From a virus: a stretch of DNA of 24,917 nucleotides. Positions 15,311-23,868 of this stretch are shown one piece after another. Numbering within the stretch: the first letter of the stretch is position 1; each line of letters begins with the position of its first letter. Made by a program: the position numbers and the translations under genes. The notes beneath the pieces are model-generated. The model was not told the DNA's origin. It saw only the letters and a program-made list of their open reading frames with translations, and made no database searches. The DNA lies in IMG/VR virus record IMGVR_UViG_3300011116_000094, positions 1 through 24,917 of that record; one strand, given 5' to 3'.

Positions 15311-16219
15311 TTAAGCACCCGGCGAACCGTACATACCGAGCGGATCAGACCAGCCGAACGAATAACGCTCGCGAGCCTTGTACCGCACGTTACCGGTATC
15401 GAAGTCACCGTCCATCGAGTTCTGCAGCGGGGTCCGCACAAAGTGCTTCATACCGTTGGGAACATCGGTGGTCAGGAACCACGCGTTGGTATCGGTCAAG
15501 AAGTGGTTGACCGTGTAACCGCCCGGGATCGAGCCGTTGTTCTTCAGCGCGTTGATGTCGTTATCCGCAGTCGAGACGCGAAGCTCGGTCTCAAGCAGAC
15601 GGGTTGCAACGAACATCAGGGCCGGGGGAACAACAAGCTTCTTCGGCTTAGCAGCGATCAGCAGACCACGCTCATCCGTCCAGCCAGCGATCTGAATGAC
15701 CGCCGCCTCAAGCGACGTTTCGTTCAGGTCAGCAGCGGTAGAAGGCGTGTTGCTGTTGGTGCCGCCGGAGATCAACGGATGCGCCGTGCTAAACAACGAA
15801 ACGCCATCACCGCCGACATACGCGGAGTTGAAGCCGTTATTCAGAGTGGACGCCGCCTTGACCTGCTTGGTGTACGCCATCGCACGGGCCAGAGCCTTGG
15901 TGTAACGCGCCGACAGCGAGTCGTAGAGGTTGTCCTCAATCGCCTCTTCCGTCAGCGAGAAACCCAGAGCAATGGTTTCGTGGTTATAGCGAGCGGTCCA
16001 AGCTTCCTGCGCGTTATCGTAGGCAATCGCACTGCCCTCGTTCTTCACCGGAGCGGCGGAGAAGCCAGACAGTTTGGTTTCCTCTTCAAACGAACGCTCG
16101 GAGGTCTCGGTTTCGTAGATCTCTTTGTGCTCTTCGCCGTAACGCGAGTACTCCAGACCGAACAGCGCGTTCAGCCCGGGGAGCAGCTCTTTCAGTAGTT
16201 GTGCGCGTGAAATAGCCAT
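15311..16219 (-). CDS. Major capsid protein, Mu gpT-like (302 aa)
   Basis: Characteristic stretches are RAQLLKELLPGLNALFGLEY, RYGEEHKEIYETETSERSFE, NHETIALGFSLTEEAIEDNL and ARAMAYTKQVKAASTLNNGF in the first half, then LFSTAHPLISGG (about 143-154), KPKKLVVPPALMFVATRLLE (about 190-209) and WFLTTDVPNGMKHFVRTPLQ near the end. This matches the Mu gpT-like major head subunit class, which adopts the HK97 fold and forms the icosahedral shell. The length of about 300 residues is usual. It follows the scaffold and a capsid-associated protein, has an AGGGGA ribosome-binding site and is closed by a strong terminator, all as expected for the most expressed structural gene. Confidence 0.9.
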   Translation of the reverse strand: MAISRAQLLKELLPGLNALFGLEYSRYGEEHKEIYETETSERSFEEETKLSGFSAAPVKNEGSAIAYDNAQEAWTARYNHETIALGFSLTEEAIEDNLYDSLSARYTKALARAMAYTKQVKAASTLNNGFNSAYVGGDGVSLFSTAHPLISGGTNSNTPSTAADLNETSLEAAVIQIAGWTDERGLLIAAKPKKLVVPPALMFVATRLLETELRVSTADNDINALKNNGSIPGGYTVNHFLTDTNAWFLTTDVPNGMKHFVRTPLQNSMDGDFDTGNVRYKARERYSFGWSDPLGMYGSPGA

Positions 16220-16231
16220 TTAAGTTCCCCT

Positions 16232-17104
16232 TTAAGCAAGCGCCGTAGCGAACTGATAGCTGTGCCAGCCCTGATTCCACTTGACCAGCACCTCCGGATA
16301 CCCAATAAAGGTAAACGAAGAACTGGCAGCGGCGGTGAGGGTCGCAGCAACCGTTACAGTCGTACTGTTGACGTTGGTAACGTAATTGTAGTTACCGGGA
16401 GCACCGCCAGCCGTAGCTTGCGGGCAGATGACCTGCATACCAGCCTGAAGGCCAGTCACAGCAGCAGCCAACGTGATGGTCGTACCGGCCGATGACCCAG
16501 TGCCCGTCACGGTGTAAGCCGTCTCGGGAACCACGCCAATCACACGGAAAGGCAGCGACGTAGAAGCCACACGCACGTTACCGGTTCCGGTCGTAGGACC
16601 ATCGCCAGAGACTGCCATCTTCGAGTTGCCCGTCGTGGTGCTACCAGCGGTACCCGTAACAGCGTACACGTTAGTGCCAACAAACGACTGGTTTGCATAA
16701 CCAACAGCCGTAGCCGTGTTGCTCTCAGTCGAAGTCTGACCAACCATGACGACTTTGAAGACCGCCGACGGATCGTCCACCACATACGCCACGATGTCAT
16801 CCGCTGCAGTGCTCGCAGGATAATACTGAGCAAAGAGTTTCTGACCCGTCGACGGGTTGGTATACGAGCAGCCAACGAACACACCGATCAAACCAGCGAT
16901 CACCGAGGTGGGGCTGGTAGCGGCGGAGTAAGACGTTTTGATCAGAGTACCGTCAGTCGTGAGCTGGACCAGATCGCCATAAAACAGGCTGGTGGAATAG
17001 CTACGAGCAATCGGAATCTGTCGCGTAGCGCCAGCATACGGTAGCCCATTCAGCTCATTGATGGGTTTGAAACCATACGCGGCGTCAACAGAGGGGTAAG
17101 CCAT
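16232..17104 (-). CDS. Capsid-associated structural protein (290 aa)
   Basis: The N-terminal 60 residues, MAYPSVDAAYGFKPINELNG and then ATRQIPIARSYSTSLFYGDL, form a pattern I recognise from proteins encoded next to the major capsid gene in aquatic phages. The rest is a Thr/Ser/Ala/Val-rich beta protein with VVDDPSAVFKVVMVGQTS in the middle and an inserted repeat-like Thr-rich region (about 150-265), and ends in YPEVLVKWNQGWHSYQFA. It starts with a good AGGAG site. It probably decorates or stabilises the capsid, or forms head projections. That role is from context, not from a characterised relative. Confidence 0.75.
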   Translation of the reverse strand: MAYPSVDAAYGFKPINELNGLPYAGATRQIPIARSYSTSLFYGDLVQLTTDGTLIKTSYSAATSPTSVIAGLIGVFVGCSYTNPSTGQKLFAQYYPASTAADDIVAYVVDDPSAVFKVVMVGQTSTESNTATAVGYANQSFVGTNVYAVTGTAGSTTTGNSKMAVSGDGPTTGTGNVRVASTSLPFRVIGVVPETAYTVTGTGSSAGTTITLAAAVTGLQAGMQVICPQATAGGAPGNYNYVTNVNSTTVTVAATLTAAASSSFTFIGYPEVLVKWNQGWHSYQFATALA

Positions 17105-17120
17105 GTTTGACTCCTAAATG

Positions 17121-17570
17121 TTAAGTGCCTTTGCCAAAGCTCGTCGAAGACTTACGCTCTTTGAAGAGCGGCATCCTCGGGTCACTCTGACGCATAAGAT
17201 TGTTGTCCACAGACTCCATCTGACCTGCAGCCTGCCTATTGAAGTGATCATTACGCTGGGCTACAAATTCGACGGGCGTCTTGCAAAGCAACAAACCACC
17301 GATCTCAATATTGTCCCGAAACCGAGACGCAGGATCGACTAGCAGTCTAAACTTCGGTTGCTCTTCTACGGGCACCGGCTCCCAACCCTCACGGAGTTTC
17401 CCGGAAAGGTTACGAGGGTCCGCCGTATTGAGCGTAGAAACGCGAATCCACCGATACGCATATCCCGGCATCTTATCGGGTTCGGGAAGCGATTCGGGTT
17501 GCTGCCACTGCTTAGGACGAGCTTTAGATTCCCGCGTTTCAACGTCACGGGGCGTGCGACTTTCAGCCAT
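17121..17570 (-). CDS. Conserved phage head-region protein (149 aa)
   Basis: The N-terminus is charged and disordered, followed by PGYAYRWIRVSTLNTADPRN (about 35-54), LREGWEPVPVEE and IEIGGLLLCKTPVEFVAQRN (about 88-107). The C-terminus is basic and Ser-rich (KERKSSTSFGKGT). The Y-x-Y-R-W-I-R-V plus R-E-G-W-E-P-V plus G-G-L-L-L-C-K-x-P pattern is one I know from proteins lying between scaffold and capsid genes in aquatic phages. The start overlaps the scaffold stop by eight bases, with a GGAGG site just inside the scaffold gene. A role in head assembly is inferred from position. Confidence 0.75.
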   Translation of the reverse strand: MAESRTPRDVETRESKARPKQWQQPESLPEPDKMPGYAYRWIRVSTLNTADPRNLSGKLREGWEPVPVEEQPKFRLLVDPASRFRDNIEIGGLLLCKTPVEFVAQRNDHFNRQAAGQMESVDNNLMRQSDPRMPLFKERKSSTSFGKGT

Positions 17571-18510
17571 TTTGAGCCTCCATTTTCAACAGTTCCCGTG
17601 CGTATTGTTCCGGCGTTAGTCCCAGCTTTTTTGCGAGCTGAACTTGGCTTGCACGCAGCTTGATCTTGTTTGAAGACGTACTACGCGTAGCCGGAGCTAC
17701 TACGGTGCTAGCTTTCGCTTTTGACGCGGGCTTCGCATCCTCAGCCCCGAAAAAATCGGGGAAACGCTTCCGAATCGTTTTGTCCAACTCGGTATAGTAT
17801 TCATCTGACCCAACAGGCACACCAGACTCTTCCAATTCGGAGTGAAGTCCCAGTGCAAATGCCGTCATGCCCTTATTCGCGCCAAACCAAGGATTACGTT
17901 CTTGCCACGCCAACGCCTTAGTATCAGCCCGAGGTGCAGCCGGTTGAGCCGGTAAATTGTTTTGTACAGGAGTTTCAGCCTCTTGTAAAGGGGGGAGCCT
18001 AAAACTCTTTGCCTGCATCAGCTTGTAAGTTGCTGTCTGCAGCGCCTGCTGCGCTTCAACAATCTTGTCGGCGTCGAACTCTTCGTGCGCGGCCTTCAAT
18101 GCTTGTTTAGCTGCATTAAGCTCCATCTCTGCTGCATGTTGCGCAGTAGCGACATACTCTTTCTCTCCCGTCGCAAGCAGACTTTTAATCTGTTTGTTTT
18201 CTTCGAGAAGGCGTTGCGCCAGCGTAATTGCTTCCTGTTGTTCGCGCAAAGCGGCTTCTTTTTCACGACGTTCGTCATGCCAAACTTTTCGCATCTGCTT
18301 AAATTTGGTTTTGACTTTTTCGTCGTAATCTTCCAGCTCGTCTTGCTCAAGCTCTTCAACCAAAGGCTTGGGCAGCGGGGTACGTCCGCGATCTTCTGCA
18401 GGCGTATCATCCTCGATCTCAATTTCGAGATCAGGCGCTTCCTTTGCTTTGCCTTGTGCTTCTTCAGTTTCGTCAGGAAACTTAAATTCTTCTTCAGCGA
18501 GTTGAGGCAT
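17563..18510 (-). CDS. Capsid scaffolding protein (315 aa)
   Basis: The first 65 residues are acidic and disordered (DLEIEIEDDTPAEDRGRTPL, then EELEQDELEDYDEKVK). A long coiled coil follows at about 65-170 (KQMRKVWHDERREKEAALRE, QQEAITLAQRLLEENKQIKS). A Pro-rich linker leads to AWQERNPWFGANKGMTAFAL at 201-220, and the protein ends in a basic helical segment (KIKLRASQVQLAKKLGLTPE, about 282-301). An acidic coiled-coil body with a basic C-terminal helix, next to the capsid gene, is the standard scaffold layout: the C-terminal helix binds the coat subunits and the coil holds the inside of the procapsid. The start has AGAGGAG upstream. The call rests on architecture and context, since scaffolds share little sequence. 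Confidence 0.8.
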   Translation of the reverse strand: MPQLAEEEFKFPDETEEAQGKAKEAPDLEIEIEDDTPAEDRGRTPLPKPLVEELEQDELEDYDEKVKTKFKQMRKVWHDERREKEAALREQQEAITLAQRLLEENKQIKSLLATGEKEYVATAQHAAEMELNAAKQALKAAHEEFDADKIVEAQQALQTATYKLMQAKSFRLPPLQEAETPVQNNLPAQPAAPRADTKALAWQERNPWFGANKGMTAFALGLHSELEESGVPVGSDEYYTELDKTIRKRFPDFFGAEDAKPASKAKASTVVAPATRSTSSNKIKLRASQVQLAKKLGLTPEQYARELLKMEAQNG

Positions 18511-18522
18511 TTTGTGCTCCTC

Positions 18523-18939
18523 TTATTTGCGTCGAATGCCGCGTGGATCTTGAACCACGCCTTCAACCGAGTCATCGTTGATGAGTCGGAACTCTTTACC
18601 GTGAATCACCAGTCGAGAACCTGAGTACGGGCGAACCAGTACAAAGTCTCCTTTCTGGCACCACGGTCCCGTGGGGAAACGCGCCGCGTCCTTATAACAG
18701 TCTGGTCCTAACTCCACCACAAACAGCACCGTGGTTAGAGTTTCTTCCATCTGAATGGTTTCAGCAGATTTGGCAAGCCCGTTATCAAACTCCTTCTCCA
18801 CATCAGGTACCGCGCACAGAATGCGGTATCCCGAGGGTTTTGGGAGCTGCGTAGCTTTTTCTTCTGCGGTCGCGTCTGGTCGGTACATGCCAACCACTTG
18901 AGGGCTGCTGGGGTTTGTAGCCAGCAAAATTTCACTCAT
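18523..18939 (-). CDS. GroES-like co-chaperonin (Cpn10 fold, 138 aa)
   Basis: Residues 33-130 follow the order of a GroES domain: LPKPSGYRILCAVPDVEKEF (first strand and turn), a flexible stretch DNGLAKSAETIQMEETLT where the mobile loop should be, VLFVVELGPDCYKDAARFPT (a V-x-x-V-G-like strand and roof loop), QKGDFVLVRPYSGSRLVIHG (the K-x-G-D-x-V-L landmark), and EFRLINDDSVEGVV at the end. A 32-residue N-terminal extension and a short basic tail are additions to the bacterial form. The mobile loop lacks the usual I-V-L triplet. Phage co-chaperonins (T4 gp31 type) replace GroES on the host GroEL to fold the capsid protein, and the gene lies between portal and scaffold. The fold call is from motif order; activity is inferred. 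Confidence 0.75.
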   Translation of the reverse strand: MSEILLATNPSSPQVVGMYRPDATAEEKATQLPKPSGYRILCAVPDVEKEFDNGLAKSAETIQMEETLTTVLFVVELGPDCYKDAARFPTGPWCQKGDFVLVRPYSGSRLVIHGKEFRLINDDSVEGVVQDPRGIRRK

Positions 18940-19120
18940 CCGAGTACTCCATTTTTTGTTGAAGGTCTATGATGTAACCACGCGCAAGGAGTAGACCTCG
19001 AATCTCCCCGCACAACTTTTTATACTCTTCAAAATTAAGCGCCTTGCCCTCAGACAAATGATCTTTAAGCTGCGCAACTTTCTCATCGAGCTGAGAAACT
19101 AAAACTTCAAATGCGTCCAT
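18932..19120 (-). CDS. Small helical phage protein between portal and co-chaperonin (62 aa)
   Basis: The protein is almost entirely helical (MDAFEVLVSQLDEKVAQLKD, then EYKKLCGEIRGLLLARGYII and DLQQKMEYSDE). The ATG comes three bases after the portal stop, with a GAGGA site, and its end overlaps the next start by eight bases. Small helical proteins of this type with an L-C-G-E-I-R-G-L-L-x-A-R-x-Y-I-x-D-L core are common directly after the portal in aquatic podoviruses. I know no function; a portal or scaffold assembly factor is possible. Confidence 0.75.
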   Translation of the reverse strand: MDAFEVLVSQLDEKVAQLKDHLSEGKALNFEEYKKLCGEIRGLLLARGYIIDLQQKMEYSDE

Positions 19121-19123
19121 TTA

Positions 19124-21628
19124 TTAAGTCCTCGACCTTTCTTGACGGGCACGAAGACGTTCTTGCATGGCACGCAATTCTTTTTCGTTTTCCAAATCTG
19201 CGACAAACTTCAGTGCCTCTATATTCACAGACCGTTTGTTCTGCGTTTCAGTGTGGTACATCTGCGCTGCTGTCTTCATTGCATCAATCTGCGTGCGCTT
19301 ATTCTCTGTCGCCTGTTGGGCAGCAATCCGTTCACGTTCAATCTGCAATTGCTGCTGTTTAAGCGCTGCGTCAGCCTGATCTTTAGCCGCTTTACGCTGT
19401 TGGTCCTGCGCTTTGATCTGCATTTCTTGCATCTGCAACTGCACCAGCGGATCTTGCGCCTGTTGCTGCGCTTTCTGTTGTTGAACCTCTTGTTGATTCT
19501 TCTGGAGCAACTGCTGCGCAGCCTGTGCCAGCATCGGAGCCAACTGCGCCTCGACACGGGGGTCCATGTTGATTTCTTCGCCTGCCTCGTCTTTCTGAGG
19601 CGGCAACGCCATACCCATCTGCTGCTCAATCTGTTTGCGATACTCAAACCCAAGATGCTCGTTAATGTGCGCAAGCATCGCCTGCATGAGTTGCGGCGCA
19701 GACGGATTGTTCTGCATGAGCGCTTGGATCTTCGGATCTTGCATCGCTGACATGTGAACCGTGATGTGCGCCTGATGGTCCTGATACAAGAATGCCTTCA
19801 CGGGCTTACCCATCAGGACGTTCTGATTCTCAGTCACCGGGTCGGTCGGCTTCTGATCCTCATCCATCGGCACCAGCTTCTCAGCATTCTTGATACCCAG
19901 CACGTCCAGCATCTGCCTGTGCAGCAGCGGCATGTTGTAGATCTGCGGAGCCGCCTGAGCCAACTGCAGCACCGCTTGGTACTGGACGATCTTCTGCGCC
20001 ATCGTGCTGGCGTTCGGATCGCTGATGGGAATCACGTCCACATCGTCATAATCCGACCGCTTAGCCTGACGATCTCCAACCTCCGGCTCGTAGCTGTAGT
20101 CCTCTGGCGTGTACGCCGCGATGATCTTTTTCAGGAGTTTCAGCTCCTGTTTCATCGAATAGTGGATGCGGGCCTGCACCGCCGACATCGTTTTCAGCGT
20201 TCTCTCGAGAATGGCAAGCGTCGTCCCCACCGGAGCCTGCGCCGACATGTCACTGATCTGAAGATCGGCGGTATTCGCAAACCGACGCCCCTCCTCAATG
20301 ATCTTGTCCATCAATCCTGCCAAAACCTGACTGGGTTCTTTGTAGGGCAGAGGCAGCAGATTGTCCCGGATAGCACCGCTTGGCACGTCCACATCGCGCC
20401 ACTCTCCCGGGGAAATTGGCGTGTCATCGCCTTTCACCCGCATGCCACGGGCTTTGAAGCCTCCCGGAAGGTTCGAGAGCGTACCGGCGTCCACCAACTG
20501 CCGAAGGATTGATGTACTGCTCTTGGCGTAGGCTCCAATCAAGTGGATCAGACCAAAGCAATAGAACCCAAAGCCGGGAATGTAGCCGTAGTGCACCAGA
20601 TGCTGCCGCTTGGCGTGGGTCTTGTCGTCTTCTTCCCAGTTCCGACGGATAGCTAAAACCTGTTGCGTGCCTTTCTCAATAGTCACAATGTATGGCAGTT
20701 TGATGCCGTCTTCGTGTTCATAGCCGGGAAGATCGAGATCGACCTGCATCTCGAGCAGTTTGAACCGATCATCGGAGGTGGCACGAAAGCCCAGCTTCTC
20801 GGCGATTTTTTTCTCGACTTCATCGAGGATATTGACCGGTTCGCCCAAATCCACGTCTCGGTAGAACCCTGCCACTTGAAGGCGTTTCAGGTCATTCTCA
20901 GTCTTACGCATGACGTGGGTCACGCGAGGCGCAGTCTCAATATCTGAGGCTCCGTAGGGGACGACGATGTCTTCAGCGGGGACGAACACTGAGACCTGCC
21001 GCTCCATATTGGGATCGTAGTAGACCTTTTTGAACGCGTTACCGGCGAGGCCCAGACCCCACAGCATGCGCTCATGCTCAGGCCGGTACTCGACCATCCG
21101 CTCCATGAGCTGATAGTTCATGTCTTCCTGCACGCGTTCTGCAGACTGTTTCTTGGCAGGTGTTTCTTTGCCGATGATTTTGGTCTTGACCGGCCCGCCT
21201 GCGGGGAAGGTACTCATCATGGTCTCGGACTGAAACTTCACCAGCGCTTCGGAGAGCATCGGGTGATACACCCCGCACGCACCCTCCCAAGGCTCCGAGC
21301 GCTCCTCAATCTTCATCCCCAGCAACTCAAGCCCGTCCACGTACGTCTGCATCCAGTCCTTGCGACTGGAGATGTCATCCTCAAAGTCCGACAAAAGTTC
21401 AGCGGCTAGGGACTGCAGCTCGCCATCGTCCATGTACTCGGCCAAGTTGGCGTTGAAGTCTTCGGCAGTTTCTTTTCTGGGCACAAGCTCAATCTCAAGC
21501 CCATCCATACCGATGGTGACGGCGTCGGGATTCTCAATCTCGATTTCAATAGGTGCCGGATTAGGTTGTTGCGCCAAGTCGAGCGAAGCCGGTGTGGTGT
21601 AGAGCGCTTTGTCGATATTCGTTGCCAT
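19124..21628 (-). CDS. Portal protein, P22-like (834 aa)
   Basis: The landmark region runs from about residue 70 to 205: SLAAELLSDFEDDISSRKDW, MQTYVDGLELLGMKIEERSE, PWEGACGVYHPMLSEALVKF, then EYRPEHERMLWGLGLAGNAF and KKVYYDP. This is typical of large P22-type portals. A conserved LIGAYAKSSTSILRQLVDAG and GTLSNLPGGFKARGMRVKGD pattern follows in the middle. The C-terminal ~150 residues (from about 685) are Gln/Ala-rich and helical, matching the long barrel or crown extension of P22-type portals. The protein forms the dodecameric ring at one vertex, binds the terminase during packaging and the adaptors afterwards. It follows TerL, whose stop codon lies inside the TAGGAA ribosome-binding region. 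The size agrees with the large P22 portal rather than the smaller HK97-type. Confidence 0.9.
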   Translation of the reverse strand: MATNIDKALYTTPASLDLAQQPNPAPIEIEIENPDAVTIGMDGLEIELVPRKETAEDFNANLAEYMDDGELQSLAAELLSDFEDDISSRKDWMQTYVDGLELLGMKIEERSEPWEGACGVYHPMLSEALVKFQSETMMSTFPAGGPVKTKIIGKETPAKKQSAERVQEDMNYQLMERMVEYRPEHERMLWGLGLAGNAFKKVYYDPNMERQVSVFVPAEDIVVPYGASDIETAPRVTHVMRKTENDLKRLQVAGFYRDVDLGEPVNILDEVEKKIAEKLGFRATSDDRFKLLEMQVDLDLPGYEHEDGIKLPYIVTIEKGTQQVLAIRRNWEEDDKTHAKRQHLVHYGYIPGFGFYCFGLIHLIGAYAKSSTSILRQLVDAGTLSNLPGGFKARGMRVKGDDTPISPGEWRDVDVPSGAIRDNLLPLPYKEPSQVLAGLMDKIIEEGRRFANTADLQISDMSAQAPVGTTLAILERTLKTMSAVQARIHYSMKQELKLLKKIIAAYTPEDYSYEPEVGDRQAKRSDYDDVDVIPISDPNASTMAQKIVQYQAVLQLAQAAPQIYNMPLLHRQMLDVLGIKNAEKLVPMDEDQKPTDPVTENQNVLMGKPVKAFLYQDHQAHITVHMSAMQDPKIQALMQNNPSAPQLMQAMLAHINEHLGFEYRKQIEQQMGMALPPQKDEAGEEINMDPRVEAQLAPMLAQAAQQLLQKNQQEVQQQKAQQQAQDPLVQLQMQEMQIKAQDQQRKAAKDQADAALKQQQLQIERERIAAQQATENKRTQIDAMKTAAQMYHTETQNKRSVNIEALKFVADLENEKELRAMQERLRARQERSRT

Positions 21629-21636
21629 GTTTGTTC

Positions 21637-23166
21637 CTAGTAGTACGCCGCACGGCGTGACCTGAAGTATTGCTGATCTTCGCGACGATCATCAGTCAGC
21701 GACACAAACCCGCCCCGACGAAAGCGCATCAGTGCCATTGTGATGCAGTCGACATAGTCATCATGCTCGCCGTTGGGAAACTCAGCGCATTCATTGATCA
21801 ACTCGTGCGCCCAACGCAAGTCTGGTGCCCAGACGACGCTATCAAACAGGAGCGGTGCAACGGAGTTTACTCGCGCTCGCTTATCATTGGATACACCCGC
21901 CTTGCCTCGGGACGGGCTGTATTCCTCCACAAACATGTCCATTTGCCGCAATTCCTGAATCAGCGGCGCTCCTGCTGCCTTCTTCTCAATCAACAAACAG
22001 TCGGGCTCCCACTCCTTAAAATGCTCGAGGCAACGTTTTTTAAGGTCCGGAAACTCCAGCCGAGCCTTAAAGGCGTTCAACAAAATCAGCTCGTGACGGT
22101 TTTTATTCTCATTAAAGAACACACCCATCGTGACACAGGCGCTGTAGTCGTTATGGCTTTTTGTGTCGTGGGCAGTGTCCCAGACCTGCATCGTGAACTC
22201 CACCGGTGGCGGCGCATCCTGATCCCATAGCTGCCACCACTCTCTTTTAAGAATGGCTCCTTCTTCAGAAGTCGGATCTTGCATGTACTGCGCAGACCAG
22301 AACTGAGACTGCATGCCTGCGCGTTTAGCCTGCAACTGATCAATCGGCCACTGCTCAGGCCACAGGCTGCGTCCGGAAGGGAGAATGGCGGGGAACCGCA
22401 CCTCACGCCACGGCGTACTCTCAGGATTCTCTACCGCCCACTGCAGCGCACGCCCGATGGGATCTTTTTTCCCCCAGCGCGTACCAATCATAATGATCCG
22501 ACCCCCCGGCATCAGACGCTGAAGCGGGCCAACCTGCATATACTCCCACGCTGTGGAGAACGCTGCGTCAGGATTTGCCAGAACCGCCTGTTCTGACACC
22601 AAGTCGTCGGCAATCAGTAGGTGTGCGCCGTGACCGGCGACGTTTGCACCGATACCAATCGCTAAATACTTGCCCCCCGCCGTTGTCGTCCAGTTGTCAG
22701 ACGCACTTTTGTCCTTGGAGACCTGTGTTCCGGGGAAAATTTCTTGATAGGCAGGCGTATCGATCAGATTGCGCACCTTCCGACCAAAGTCTGCTGAGAG
22801 CGCCGCCGTGTGCGTCGCCATCATAATGTGGTGATGCGGGTTATGCCCGAGGTACCACGCCACAAACAGGTAGGCAATGGTCTCCGACTTCCCAAACCGA
22901 GGCGGCATCGAGACAGTCAGCCGCGTCTGCACCCCTTCCTTGACCTCGTGCAAGAGTGGTTTGAGAAAACGGTGATGCGGACCTTCTTTCCAGTTGGGAT
23001 ACAACCGCGCACAGAAGACAAGAAAGTCTTCCCGCGTGTTTTTGAGCGTTTTTTTCTGCTCCAACGACTCAATTTCGTCGAGCAACGCCTTCTTTTCAGC
23101 TTTGGGCAGGTTAGTTAAGTTAGCAAGCAACGCAGAAAGCGCCTGCTCGTCCAAATTCTCAAGCAT
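21637..23166 (-). CDS. terL: Terminase large subunit (509 aa)
   Basis: The ATPase domain has a Walker A-type SMPPRFGKSET (residues 86-96), a Walker B LLIADD (183-188) and a coupling-type IIMIGTRWGKKD (224-235). The C-terminal nuclease domain shows its three acidic landmarks: VWDTA with D330, LLIEKK with E394, and HDDYVD with D469, D470 and D473. All motifs appear intact. The enzyme cuts concatemeric phage DNA and drives it through the portal into the procapsid. The start lies inside the end of the upstream gene (ATGCTTGA, eight-base overlap), which supports co-translation with the small subunit. The length is normal for P22/T4-type large terminases. Confidence 0.96.
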   Translation of the reverse strand: MLENLDEQALSALLANLTNLPKAEKKALLDEIESLEQKKTLKNTREDFLVFCARLYPNWKEGPHHRFLKPLLHEVKEGVQTRLTVSMPPRFGKSETIAYLFVAWYLGHNPHHHIMMATHTAALSADFGRKVRNLIDTPAYQEIFPGTQVSKDKSASDNWTTTAGGKYLAIGIGANVAGHGAHLLIADDLVSEQAVLANPDAAFSTAWEYMQVGPLQRLMPGGRIIMIGTRWGKKDPIGRALQWAVENPESTPWREVRFPAILPSGRSLWPEQWPIDQLQAKRAGMQSQFWSAQYMQDPTSEEGAILKREWWQLWDQDAPPPVEFTMQVWDTAHDTKSHNDYSACVTMGVFFNENKNRHELILLNAFKARLEFPDLKKRCLEHFKEWEPDCLLIEKKAAGAPLIQELRQMDMFVEEYSPSRGKAGVSNDKRARVNSVAPLLFDSVVWAPDLRWAHELINECAEFPNGEHDDYVDCITMALMRFRRGGFVSLTDDRREDQQYFRSRRAAYY

Positions 23167-23782
23167 TGGTGCGCTCCGCTACCACGCTGATCTCGTCGTC
23201 CAGCTCTTTTTCTTGCGGTTCGTACTCAATTTCGGTAATAGACGCCCCGTCAGCAGGCGTCAGAAGCTTGGAGAGGCGCTCCCTCAACCGTTTTTCGATC
23301 TCTTCTTCCGACACATCCTTCTTAGTGACCTCCACACGCTCCGTGAAAAGCGCCACTTCCGTCACGTTGCCCAGCATTTGCAAAGCTTTGAGCCGGATTC
23401 TGGCGTCGGGATGGGTCGTTTCTTCGAGGATTTTAGAAACTGTGTAGCTACGCAGCTCTTTAGCTCGCTCCACAAACTCCCAGTCGTAGGCAGTCAGCAT
23501 GCCAACGAGGTGCTGCACCGCAGCGGGAGTCTTAATGGATGCTAGCGCAGTACGCTGCTCAGCGGTGTCTGGTGTGAAATTGAGCGCGTTGAACGCTTCT
23601 CGCGCTGCCGCCTGCTCTTGGCGCTCGGTAATGGACGTATCAGGCGGCACACCCAACTCTTTTAACCAATCAGCCGTTGCAGTCTGCGCGGACAGTATTT
23701 TAGAGGGTGCTGCTTTTTCCAGCGGTTCAAAATCCGCCTGCGTCTCCGGTTCTGGAGAAAAAGAAATCAACTGTTCAAACAT
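23159..23782 (-). CDS. Putative terminase small subunit (207 aa)
   Basis: The gene directly precedes TerL and overlaps it by eight bases. Its N-terminal ~55 residues are polar; the middle is helical (EQRTALASIKTPAAVQHLVG, then DWEFVERAKELRSYTVSKIL) and contains ARIRLKALQMLGNVTEVALF, TERVEVTKKDVSEEEIEKRL and RERL. The A-L-x-x-L-G-x-x-x-x-V-x-L-F-x-E-R-V segment followed by a helical E-x-x-x-R-L tail is what I expect of TerS-like proteins in aquatic phages, where this part mediates oligomer formation. The start has GGGAG nine bases upstream. A DNA-binding helix-turn-helix is not obvious, so recognition of the packaging site is inferred from position. Confidence 0.7.
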   Translation of the reverse strand: MFEQLISFSPEPETQADFEPLEKAAPSKILSAQTATADWLKELGVPPDTSITERQEQAAAREAFNALNFTPDTAEQRTALASIKTPAAVQHLVGMLTAYDWEFVERAKELRSYTVSKILEETTHPDARIRLKALQMLGNVTEVALFTERVEVTKKDVSEEEIEKRLRERLSKLLTPADGASITEIEYEPQEKELDDEISVVAERTNA

Positions 23783-23805
23783 GAGACTGTGCTCCCATTT
23801 TGTCC

Positions 23806-23834
23806 AATATACACCGCAGCGCTACAAGAAACAA
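23806..23834 (-). promoter_or_regulatory. Candidate sigma70-type promoter for the terminase operon
   Basis: On the minus strand TTGTTT (plus positions 23829-23834) is followed after 17 bases by TATATT (23806-23811), about 24 bases before the TerS start. Spacing is ideal and the -10 is good, but the -35 matches consensus only at TTG. An inverted pair TGTCCAA (23801-23807) and TTGGACA (23837-23843) brackets the promoter and could be an operator. Confidence 0.5.
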
Positions 23835-23868
23835 GTTTGGACAGAAAACACCGCAAAAATTTTATATA

